The position numbers and the translations under genes are program-made. From assembly GCA_040509055.1 (NCBI GenBank), contig JBEVLT010000071.1:1-6132 (forward strand): DNA of 6,132 nt, in the 5' to 3' direction. Origin of the DNA: JAJKIP01 sp040509055 (GTDB taxonomy: Bacteria; Bacteroidota; Bacteroidia; Chitinophagales; Chitinophagaceae). The notes below the pieces were generated by a model. That model saw only the letters and a list, made by a program, of their open reading frames with translations, ran no database searches and was not told the origin of the DNA. This document shows, one piece after another, positions 1 through 6,032 of this stretch. Numbering within the stretch: the stretch's first letter is position 1; each line of letters opens with the position of its first letter.

Positions 1-2465
1 CTGCGGCTGCACGCCCGGCAGAATGGAAAAAATACAGCCCGCCCTATGGCGGGTTTGCCGTTAACTTCCCCCATGATCCGTATATCGGCAATGACGGCAG
101 CTGGATATATGATGCGGAGGACAAGACTACCAATACGCAATACCGCGTCATCCGTTCGGATATTCACAATCACCAGTTCGCAGAGGAAGATACGTTCGAC
201 CTGGGGCTGATGGACGAAAGCTTTGGCGCTTCCGAGTTTATCGATAAGCAAACCGCCCGTACGCATACCTCGTGGAAAGGCTATCCCGCACTGGACGTGC
301 AATACAAGGATAAGTCGGGCGGCCTCTATGTGGCGCGCTACATTATCCAGGGACCTCATTACTATACGCTGATAGCACATGGTAAGCAGGAAATACCGGC
401 TATGAAAAACTTCCTGAATTCCTTCGAGATCAAACCGTATAGCTACCGCCAGCCGAAAGTGCAGCGGGATACCGCGCTTTATTACTCGGTAAAAACGCCT
501 GTGTTTCCCGAATCGGACAAGGAAAAGCTGGATGTGCCGCAGTACAACAGTTATTACAGCGGTGATGACGAAGAGGATACCAAAACCGATGAACTGGTGA
601 ATGGGATTTACCGCAGCAAGATCATTGCCAACGATACCACGGGCGAAAAGATATTTGTTTCGTTTTACAAGTCTGAACGCTACAGGTACTATGCCGACAG
701 CAGCATTCTTGACAATGAGCAGGCTTCACCGTTTGGCGATACCCTCTGGATTGTCCGCAGCAAGAAGAAATATGTGCAACCGGGCGGCGCCACCGTGTGG
801 GAACGGGAGGTCAGCGATACCGGCAGCAGCCGTGTTCTCCGCATCAAATCGATCTACAAAGACGGTATCGGGTACACGCTGTCCACGCAGTCGGACACGC
901 TCAGCCAGCCCAGCGCTTTCGTGCGGGGCTTCTTCGACAGCTTTACGCCTGCCGATACAATTACTTCCAGCAATCCGTTCCGCAAGAAGACCGAACTGTT
1001 TTTCAACGACTTTATGAGCACGGATACCACGGTGCATAAAATGGCGGTAAAAGGCCTTTCGGATATGCGGTTCGACTCCACGGACCTGGCGGTGGTAAAA
1101 CAGATGATCGCCTTTGTGGATTGGCGGGAGAAGAACTACCTGGAGACGAAGAAAACCCTGATCGGTAAGCTGGATAATGTAAAAACCAGCCAGGCATCGG
1201 ATTTCCTGAAAGAGATGTATTATGCAGCCGGCGATACCCTGGAGCTGCAGTATGCTGCGCTGGAAGCCCTGCTGCAGCAAAAGACAAAATATTCCTACAC
1301 CGTTTTCCGCGACATCGTGGTCAGCGAGCCTCCTGTGCTGAACATCAGTACCGGCGACCGCTCTCCGTATTCCCTGCTAAGCAACATAAGACTGCCTTAC
1401 AACTATACGCCGGACAACGGTTTTTTCCTGGACGACCTGTACGACTCGCTCAAGCTGACCAAGACCATCCTGCCGGACCTGCTGCCGCTCGTGAACCTGG
1501 ACGACTACAAGAGCAGCATCATGCAGCTGCTTGGCCAGCTGATCGATAGCAGCCTGGTGACCGCCAAAGATTACGATAGCTATTTCAACAAATTTTTCCT
1601 GGAGGCCAAACAGGAAGTGAAAAAGCAGGCCATTGCCGAGAAGCAGAAAGCCATCGATAAAGCGGAGCAGGAAAAAGATGATGACCGGCCTTCTTACGGG
1701 TATGACGATGATGACGAAGAAGATGATAACGGCAATGATGGCCTGAGCCTGTATGCCACGCTGCTGATGCCGTTTTGGGACAGCAAACCAGGCGTGCCGC
1801 CGCTGATCGGGCAACTGCTGACCTCCCGTGATAAGCAGCTGAAATATGCCACGCTGTTGTTGTTGCTCAAAAACAATAAGCCTTATCCCGACTCGTTGCT
1901 TACGTATTTTGCCGGGCTGGACGATTACCGGTACCGGTTGTACTCCACCCTGAAAGAAATGGATAAGGAATCCGTATTCCCGGCCCGCTACAACAATCAC
2001 CTGGACCTGGGAAAAAGCAAACTGCTGGCACAAAAAACATACGACAAGCCCGATACCATCGTGTACCTCGACAGGCTGCCTGCCGAAATCAAGAACAGGA
2101 AAGGGTATGTGTATTTTTATAAATACAAGGCCAAGAAAGACGATCTGAGCTGGAAAATTGCCAGCGTAGGCCTGGTGCCTGCCGATTCTGCCCGTTTCGA
2201 ATTTGAAGAGGCAGAAAACGAAGCGGGTGATTCCCCGTACGCCCTGCTGAGTTCGTATGGTATGCGCGGGGTCACTGCGTTTACCGGGTTTACCGATACC
2301 AGGATTAAGGAAGAGCAGCCCCTGGCGGAGCAGCTGAAGCGACAACTGAAAAAAATACTGTATTCGCAGCGAAAGAGCGGGCGGCAGTTCTATGCCAATG
2401 ACGATAGCGATAGTTACGACCCATCGGCAGAAGAGGGCGTGACAGACGAGGTAATCGTGGAATAA
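1..2465 (+). CDS. Large multidomain protein of unknown function, 5'-truncated by window edge
   Basis: The reading frame is open from the first full codon (base 3) to TAA at 2463-2465, giving 820 visible residues. The ATG at 210 is internal, because in-frame coding continues upstream of it with no stop, so the true start is outside the window. I do not recognise a named family. Two successive beta-rich units show the same plan: an opening F/Y-x-V-x-x-P strand (FAVNFP at 54-71; YYSVKTPVFP at 480-509), a middle strand pair, a Tyr-Thr-Leu strand, and a closing aromatic-Ser-Phe helix (FLNSFE at 411-428; FFDSF at 930-944). This resembles PsbP/DUF1795-type domains, but that is inferred by eye. Bases of roughly 1000-2000 encode mostly amphipathic helices, suggesting a HEAT/TPR-like solenoid, broken by a Lys/Glu-rich helix and an acidic insert. 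The C-terminal part is beta-rich with an acidic tail. An exported or periplasmic location is plausible, but the signal peptide is not visible. Coding is certain; function is unknown. Confidence 0.9.
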   Translation, partial: AAARPAEWKKYSPPYGGFAVNFPHDPYIGNDGSWIYDAEDKTTNTQYRVIRSDIHNHQFAEEDTFDLGLMDESFGASEFIDKQTARTHTSWKGYPALDVQYKDKSGGLYVARYIIQGPHYYTLIAHGKQEIPAMKNFLNSFEIKPYSYRQPKVQRDTALYYSVKTPVFPESDKEKLDVPQYNSYYSGDDEEDTKTDELVNGIYRSKIIANDTTGEKIFVSFYKSERYRYYADSSILDNEQASPFGDTLWIVRSKKKYVQPGGATVWEREVSDTGSSRVLRIKSIYKDGIGYTLSTQSDTLSQPSAFVRGFFDSFTPADTITSSNPFRKKTELFFNDFMSTDTTVHKMAVKGLSDMRFDSTDLAVVKQMIAFVDWREKNYLETKKTLIGKLDNVKTSQASDFLKEMYYAAGDTLELQYAALEALLQQKTKYSYTVFRDIVVSEPPVLNISTGDRSPYSLLSNIRLPYNYTPDNGFFLDDLYDSLKLTKTILPDLLPLVNLDDYKSSIMQLLGQLIDSSLVTAKDYDSYFNKFFLEAKQEVKKQAIAEKQKAIDKAEQEKDDDRPSYGYDDDDEEDDNGNDGLSLYATLLMPFWDSKPGVPPLIGQLLTSRDKQLKYATLLLLLKNNKPYPDSLLTYFAGLDDYRYRLYSTLKEMDKESVFPARYNNHLDLGKSKLLAQKTYDKPDTIVYLDRLPAEIKNRKGYVYFYKYKAKKDDLSWKIASVGLVPADSARFEFEEAENEAGDSPYALLSSYGMRGVTAFTGFTDTRIKEEQPLAEQLKRQLKKILYSQRKSGRQFYANDDSDSYDPSAEEGVTDEVIVE
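1671..1742 (+). other. Acidic low-complexity insert within the large protein
   Basis: Twenty-four codons are dominated by GAT/GAC/GAA and encode mostly Asp and Glu with some Gly, Asn and Tyr (for example YDDDDEEDDNGND). They follow directly on a Lys/Ala/Glu-rich helix (about 1600-1670) that could form a coiled coil. Together they look like a flexible charged linker or a cation-binding loop between two helical blocks. The near-repeat of GAYGAY codons makes length variation by slippage plausible. It is in frame and does not disrupt the gene. Confidence 0.8.
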
Positions 2466-2472
2466 GCGGTGG

Positions 2473-4188
2473 CTACTGCGTTGGCAATCCTTTGGGGATG
2501 GACGCGATCAGCCGTTGCGTATAGGAGGATTGCGGGTTGAAATAAACGGCACCGGCTGGGCCTGTTTCCTCTATCTTTCCTTTGTTCATCACCATGATAC
2601 GGTCGCTGATATAGCGCACTACCGCGAGGTCGTGCGAAATAAAGATGGTGGTAAACCCGAATTCCTTTTTCAGGTCGTTGAGCAGGTTGAGCACCTGCGA
2701 TTGAACGCTTACATCCAGCGCAGCTACCGATTCATCGCAAATGATAAAAGATGGGTTCAGCGCCAGGGCACGGGCGATGACGATGCGCTGCCGCTGGCCG
2801 CCGGAAAACTCGTGCGGGTACCGGTTAAAATGAGCAGGCAGCAGGTCCACTTTTTTCAATAGCTCCATGACCCTTTCTTTTCTTGCCCCGGCGGTGGGCA
2901 GCAACCGGTGCACCTGCAGCGGTTCCATGATGGCGTCGCCGATCGTCACCCGCGGGTTCAGCGAAGAATAGGGGTCCTGGAAGATGATCTGCATATCCCG
3001 GCGAAGTGCGCGCAACCCGCGTTTGTCCAGTGCCGTAAGGTCAAGACCGTTGTACCAGATCCTGCCGGCTGTCGGCTCGATGAGCCGGAGCAGGGCTCTG
3101 CCCAGCGTGGTTTTGCCGCAACCGCTTTCGCCTACCAGTCCCAGCGTTTCGCCCTTGTACACGGTGAAGCTGACCTCGTCTACTGCTTTGATGAATTCAG
3201 GTGTTTTGTTGTTAAGCCATCCTTTTTTCACCGGGAACCATACGGACAGCTGTTCGGCGCGGAGCAAGGCTGCAGGCTCAGCAGGTAAAGGAAGGGGCGA
3301 AGGGGTTTGTGCTGCAGATTGCTGCACAGGGGCGCTGGCCGGGTTTATGAAATCGCTGACCACGGGCAGGCGCTCTCCCGGCTGGTGGTTCACCGGCCGG
3401 CAGGCCAGCAATCCTTTGGTATAGGGATGCTGAGGGGCGGTAAAGATGGTTTGCACCGTACCCTGCTCCACGATCTCTCCCCTGTACATTACGGCAACAC
3501 GGTCGGCTATTTCGGCCACCACGCCCAGGTCGTGCGTGATGAAGATGACGCCCATGCCGGATTCCTGCTGCAGTTCTTTGATCAGCTGCAGGATGGTTTT
3601 TTGTACCGTTACATCGAGCGCCGTGGTCGGCTCGTCGCAGATCAGCAGCGCCGGCTGGCAGCACATGGCCATCGCGATCATCACCCGTTGTTTTTGCCCG
3701 CCGCTCAGTTCGTGCGGGTAACGCCTGAAGATGCGTTCCGGTTGCGGCAGCTTCACCCGGGTGAACCATTCGATCGCCTTCCTCCTGGCTTCGCGCCCGG
3801 AAATGTTGCGGTGTGTACGGATGGCTTCGGTGACCTGGTACCCGCAGGTAAATACAGGATTGAGCGAGGTCATGGGCTCCTGGAAGATCATGGCGATGCG
3901 GTTGCCGCGGATATGCTGTAAGGTCTGCGGTTCCTGCTGCAATAAGTCGATCGTGTCGGCTTCCTCGTCGGAAAACAGGATGCTGCCGGAGGTATAGCGG
4001 GCCGGCGGAGTGGGCAATAAGCGGAGAATGGAAAGCGAGGTTACCGACTTGCCCGATCCGGATTCGCCTACCAGGGCGAGGATCTCGTTGCGGCTGAGGG
4101 TAAGAGAAACGTTTTTTAGAGCAGGTGTGACGCCTGCATCGGAAATAAAATCAATAGAAAGATCGCTGACTTGCAGTAACGGGGGCAT
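2473..4188 (-). CDS. Oligopeptide/dipeptide-type ABC transporter, fused double ATP-binding subunit
   Basis: This 571-residue protein carries two complete nucleotide-binding domains in tandem, as in GsiA/YejF-type fusions of DppD and DppF. Domain 1 has Walker A GESGSGKS (41-48), Q-loop Gln103 in FQEPMTSLNP, signature LSGGQ (161-165), Walker B LLICDE (181-186), D-loop ALD (190-192) and switch His219. Domain 2 has GESGCGKT (353-360), Gln404 in FQDPYSSLNP, FSGGQ (461-465), FIICDE (481-486) and His519. Each domain ends in the oligopeptide-family tail (HPYTKGLLACRP near 254-265; SSYTQRLIASIP near 554-565). A Pro/Ala-rich linker (about 270-308) joins them. All catalytic residues are present, so both sites should hydrolyse ATP at the cytoplasmic face of an inner-membrane importer. 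No permease or binding protein lies in the window, so the substrate cannot be named. The start overlaps the upstream stop by one base. Position 487 is Ser where many homologues have Pro (DEP); I believe this is common in Bacteroidota. Confidence 0.95.
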   Translation of the reverse strand: MPPLLQVSDLSIDFISDAGVTPALKNVSLTLSRNEILALVGESGSGKSVTSLSILRLLPTPPARYTSGSILFSDEEADTIDLLQQEPQTLQHIRGNRIAMIFQEPMTSLNPVFTCGYQVTEAIRTHRNISGREARRKAIEWFTRVKLPQPERIFRRYPHELSGGQKQRVMIAMAMCCQPALLICDEPTTALDVTVQKTILQLIKELQQESGMGVIFITHDLGVVAEIADRVAVMYRGEIVEQGTVQTIFTAPQHPYTKGLLACRPVNHQPGERLPVVSDFINPASAPVQQSAAQTPSPLPLPAEPAALLRAEQLSVWFPVKKGWLNNKTPEFIKAVDEVSFTVYKGETLGLVGESGCGKTTLGRALLRLIEPTAGRIWYNGLDLTALDKRGLRALRRDMQIIFQDPYSSLNPRVTIGDAIMEPLQVHRLLPTAGARKERVMELLKKVDLLPAHFNRYPHEFSGGQRQRIVIARALALNPSFIICDESVAALDVSVQSQVLNLLNDLKKEFGFTTIFISHDLAVVRYISDRIMVMNKGKIEETGPAGAVYFNPQSSYTQRLIASIPKGLPTQ

Positions 4189-4190
4189 TA
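4186..4190 (-). promoter_or_regulatory. TAATG stop/start overlap, likely translational coupling
   Basis: On the minus strand the TAA stop of the small exported protein (4188-4190) shares its final A with the ATG of the ABC ATPase (4186-4188). There is no Shine-Dalgarno-like sequence just upstream (GATTGAAAAATAATG), so reinitiation by ribosomes finishing the upstream gene is the natural way to start. The overlap fixes the start of the ATPase and puts the two genes on one mRNA. Coupling itself is inferred. Confidence 0.7.
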
Positions 4191-4583
4191 TTTTTCAATC
4201 ACTTTGATGATCAGTTTCTTCGGCGGCGTGGGATAGTAAGCCATGCACACGGCGCATTCGTCCTTATGGGATGTAGTATCGATAGCAAAGTAAAATTCAT
4301 CGCCCTGCTGAATGCCGGACGGGAAATCGCAGGGATTGCCGAGCCCGAACACATTTTTGTATGATTTGCCGGTCGTTTCATCCGTCCAGGCCGGGGTGAT
4401 CATGGATGTATCCATGCTGCCTTCCATAAGCCTGAGGGTATAGTTCATACACAGCGCCTTTGTTTCCAGCTTTGCTTTATAAGTAGCCGTGGCGGCAGGT
4501 GTCGTTTCTTTTTTCGAACTGTCGCATTTATTGGCCGAAAGGGCGAAGAACGAAACGGTGGATAACAGGAGCAGGACCTTCAT
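4188..4583 (-). CDS. Small exported protein, probable lipoprotein, unknown function
   Basis: This is a 131-residue protein. It starts with MKV, followed by a hydrophobic core (about residues 4-17, LLLLSTVSFFALSA) and then NKC with Cys20, after which comes a Ser/Lys/Thr/Ala-rich linker (21-35). That layout is typical of a lipoprotein tether, but the residue before Cys20 is Lys rather than the usual Gly, Ala or Ser. Cleavage by signal peptidase I near residues 16-17 is therefore an alternative. The mature part (about 36-131) is predicted mostly beta, with Cys45, Cys85 and a C-x-x-C pair (Cys110, Cys113), enough for two disulfides or a metal site. I recognise the general look of a conserved Bacteroidota hypothetical but cannot name a family. 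It sits 40 bases downstream of amn and overlaps the ABC ATPase gene by one base. A solute-binding role for that transporter is possible but unsupported; the protein is much smaller than peptide-binding proteins. Confidence 0.85.
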   Translation of the reverse strand: MKVLLLLSTVSFFALSANKCDSSKKETTPAATATYKAKLETKALCMNYTLRLMEGSMDTSMITPAWTDETTGKSYKNVFGLGNPCDFPSGIQQGDEFYFAIDTTSHKDECAVCMAYYPTPPKKLIIKVIEK

Positions 4584-4601
4584 ACAAACGGTTTTAATGA
4601 T

Positions 4602-4619
4602 CCGGCCTTTTTCGGCCGG
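4602..4619 (-). terminator. GC-rich hairpin after amn, possible attenuator or weak terminator
   Basis: There is a perfect 6-bp stem CCGGCC/GGCCGG with a 6-base loop (GAAAAA on the minus strand), lying just past the amn stop. A flanking GAT/ATC can extend the stem across a two-base bulge. Neither strand has a T-run after the stem, so a classical intrinsic terminator is not shown. It could reduce read-through or protect the 3' end of amn mRNA while letting some transcription continue into the small exported-protein gene. The structure is clear; its role is uncertain. Confidence 0.4.
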
Positions 4620-4623
4620 TGAT

Positions 4624-5394
4624 CTAAAACTTCAAATGTCGTACCGTTAATCCGTCGTTGATCAGCTGTTTCAGCGAATCCACGCCGATCTTCAGGTGGT
4701 TTTCCACGTATTGCAGGGTCACCGATTTATCGCTTTCCTCGGTTTTTACGCCTTCGGGTATCATCGGCTGGTCGCTCACCAGCAGCAGGGCGCCGGTGGG
4801 GATCTTGTTGTAAAAGCCCACGGTGAAGATGGTGGCCGTTTCCATGTCGATGGCATAGGCCCTCACCTTTTGCAGGTATTCCTTGAACTGCTCATCGTGC
4901 TCCCATACGCGGCGGTTGGTGGTGTACACGGTACCGGTCCAGTAGTCCACTCCATAATCCCGGATGGTGGTGGACACCGCTTTTTGCAGGGCGAAGGCAG
5001 GCAGGGCCGGCACTTCTGCAGGGAAATAGTCGTTGGAAGTACCTTCTCCCCGTATGGCAGCGATCGGCAGGATCAGGTCGCCGATCTTATTGCGTTTTTT
5101 CAGCCCGCCGCATTTGCCCAGGAACAGCACCGCTTTGGGCTCGATGGCGCTGAGCAGGTCCATTACCGTGGCGGCCGTAGGACTGCCCATCCCGAAATTG
5201 ATGATGGTGATATTTTCTGCGGTGGCGCACTGCATGGGCCGGCCGATACCGACGATCTCCACATTGTTCCACTCGGCGAACAGGGTGACGTAATTGCTGA
5301 AATTGGTGAGCAGAATATACTCGCCAAAGCTTTTCAGCTTTTCGCCGGTATAGCGGGGCAGCCAGTTGTCTACGATTTCTTTTTTGGTCTTCAT
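4624..5394 (-). CDS. amn: AMP nucleosidase, short form
   Basis: This 256-residue protein of the PNP/UDP phosphorylase (nucleoside phosphorylase MTAN/PNP-like) superfamily is predicted to hydrolyse AMP to adenine and ribose 5-phosphate in the cytoplasm (EC 3.2.2.4). Visible family motifs are the Gly-rich loop FGMGSPTAATVMDLL (67-81), the strand-turn FLGKCGGL (91-98), AIDMETATIF (181-190), whose Met-Glu pair contacts the ribose, and SDQP (207-210), which carries the catalytic Asp208. Escherichia coli Amn is about 480 residues with an extra N-terminal regulatory domain. This protein lacks that domain and matches the short form usual in Bacteroidota, so it is not a truncation. The ATG at 5394 gives a full-length start; no Shine-Dalgarno sequence precedes it. 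A weak -7-like box (TAAATTCG, 5408-5415 on the minus strand) lies upstream without a clear -33 partner. It is probably the first gene of the leftward unit. Confidence 0.92.
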   Translation of the reverse strand: MKTKKEIVDNWLPRYTGEKLKSFGEYILLTNFSNYVTLFAEWNNVEIVGIGRPMQCATAENITIINFGMGSPTAATVMDLLSAIEPKAVLFLGKCGGLKKRNKIGDLILPIAAIRGEGTSNDYFPAEVPALPAFALQKAVSTTIRDYGVDYWTGTVYTTNRRVWEHDEQFKEYLQKVRAYAIDMETATIFTVGFYNKIPTGALLLVSDQPMIPEGVKTEESDKSVTLQYVENHLKIGVDSLKQLINDGLTVRHLKF

Positions 5395-5396
5395 GG

Positions 5397-5429
5397 TTTG
5401 TTTCAGGCGAATTTAATCATTTACTTTTG
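5397..5429 (+). promoter_or_regulatory. Bacteroidota-type promoter (TTTG-N21-TAnnTTTG) for the HsdR-N-like gene
   Basis: TTTG at 5397-5400 and TACTTTTG at 5422-5429 match the -33 TTTG and -7 TAnnTTTG elements of the Bacteroidota primary sigma factor, with a 21-base spacer inside the usual range. All fixed positions of the -7 box match. The -7 box ends four bases before the ATG at 5434, so transcription should begin at or within about two bases of the start codon. The promoter fills the 39-base divergent spacer, and its -33 box lies in the 5' leader of amn. Start-site position is inferred from consensus geometry. Confidence 0.65.
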
Positions 5430-5433
5430 AAGG

Positions 5434-5871
5434 ATGCTGCCTATACAATATCCCGAGCCGGCATTCCGGGTAAAACAGCAGGATGGTAAAGACTATATTT
5501 TCGACCCGCTCCGGAAGCGGTGGCTGCTGCTGACCCCGGAAGAATGGGTGAGGCAAAACTTTGTGCAGTACCTGGTGCAGGTAAAGCAATACCCGGCCAG
5601 CCTGATCGCGCTGGAGAAGACCATCCGGCTGGGAGAGCTCACCAAGCGATTTGATATCCTGGTGTACGACCGGCAGCACCGGCCCTGGATGATGATCGAG
5701 TGCAAGGCGCCTGTGGTACCGCTGACCGAGGGGGTGCTGCATCAATTGCTGCGCTATCATATCTCCGTGCCGGCCGGCTACCTGCTGGTGACGAATGGGG
5801 AGAGTAGCTATGGGTGGCGAAAGACGGGGAAGGGATTGGAGCTGATGGGGGAGGTGCCGGGGTATGGGTGA
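5434..5871 (+). CDS. Stand-alone type I restriction HsdR N-terminal-like nuclease domain protein
   Basis: This 145-residue protein matches the HSDR_N_2-type domain: the endonuclease part of type I restriction subunit R without the helicase and C-terminal domains. The PD-(D/E)xK core is visible: Glu61 in ALEKTI, Asp74 in KRFDILVYD, and Glu89-Cys90-Lys91 in WMMIECKAP. These are followed by Gln104 and Tyr108 in HQLLRYH, the QxxxY motif typical of HsdR nucleases. All predicted catalytic residues are present, so the fold should be an active metal-dependent nuclease or nickase. The length agrees with a family of small Bacteroidota proteins, so this is not a broken hsdR. No hsdM, hsdS or helicase is in the window. 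ATG 5434 is the only Met before residue 86, and it fits the promoter. The N terminus (LPIQYPEPAFRVK) is the usual start of the family. The physiological role is unknown; DNA repair or genome maintenance is as likely as defence. Confidence 0.88.
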   Translation: MLPIQYPEPAFRVKQQDGKDYIFDPLRKRWLLLTPEEWVRQNFVQYLVQVKQYPASLIALEKTIRLGELTKRFDILVYDRQHRPWMMIECKAPVVPLTEGVLHQLLRYHISVPAGYLLVTNGESSYGWRKTGKGLELMGEVPGYG

Positions 5872-5938
5872 TGCTGCATTATAATTGTAGCGGCGTGTAG
5901 ATATTGGGTAAAGGACTTTGTGAGGGAATTGGTAACCT

Positions 5939-5992
5939 ATGAGTTGTTTAACTCGACCGGATTTACCCTGATAGACTCAACAGCTCATTTTT
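5939..5992 (+). terminator. Stem-loop with T-run, candidate terminator after the nuclease gene
   Basis: ATGAGTTGTT (5939-5948) pairs with AACAGCTCAT (5979-5988) as a 10-bp stem containing one G-T pair and a 30-base loop. It is followed by TTTTT (5988-5992). A competing small hairpin, GAGTT-GTTT-AACTC (5941-5954), uses the same left arm. The stem is AT-rich and the loop long, so termination would be weak. It lies 67 bases past the nuclease gene's stop and between two convergent genes, the expected place for a terminator. Confidence 0.35.
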
Positions 5993-6032
5993 AAGTTCAT
6001 CTGCTTCTTTTATAACTGTGGTATGGCATCAA

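Noticed and set aside
210..212. ATG at 210 as the start of the large protein
   Set aside because: The same frame is open from base 3 with sequence in the style of the rest of the protein (including FAVNFP, which completes the first repeat unit), so this Met is internal.
487..950. Large protein as a TonB-dependent receptor or other outer-membrane barrel
   Set aside because: No plug motifs, TonB box or barrel-like C-terminal aromatic residue are present, and the middle of the protein is helical and strongly charged.
1377..2345. A 322-codon open frame on the minus strand opposite the large protein
   Set aside because: It is the antisense of a clear coding region. Its Ile/Phe/Val-rich stretch is simply the complement of the acidic GAT/GAA insert, and it has no recognisable domain or promoter.
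2725..2760. Ser instead of Pro after the catalytic Glu in the second Walker B (residue 487) as a sign of a degenerate site
   Set aside because: The catalytic Glu, D-loop and switch His are all intact, and DESVxALD appears to be a normal variant in Bacteroidota homologues.
3307..3921. A 204-codon plus-strand open frame inside the ABC ATPase gene
   Set aside because: The opposite strand encodes intact Walker and signature motifs. This frame gives an Arg/His-rich product typical of an antisense shadow in GC-rich DNA.
5408..5415. TAAATTCG on the minus strand as the -7 box of amn
   Set aside because: It matches five of the six fixed positions of TAnnTTTG, but no TTTG lies at the expected distance upstream. 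It is possible but too weak to list as a promoter.
4696..5430. A 244-codon open frame on the plus strand opposite amn
   Set aside because: It mirrors the amn gene in antisense. The product is His/Gly/Gln-rich with no motif, whereas the minus strand encodes all the AMP nucleosidase motifs.
5871..5900. Nine-codon frame MLHYNCSGV overlapping the nuclease stop as TGATG
   Set aside because: It is too short, has no known counterpart, and the overlap can arise by chance.
5872..6032. Possible tRNA or attachment site at the GC boundary
   Set aside because: No cloverleaf, CCA-type 3' end or paired direct repeat could be found by eye. The only structure is the weak stem-loop.
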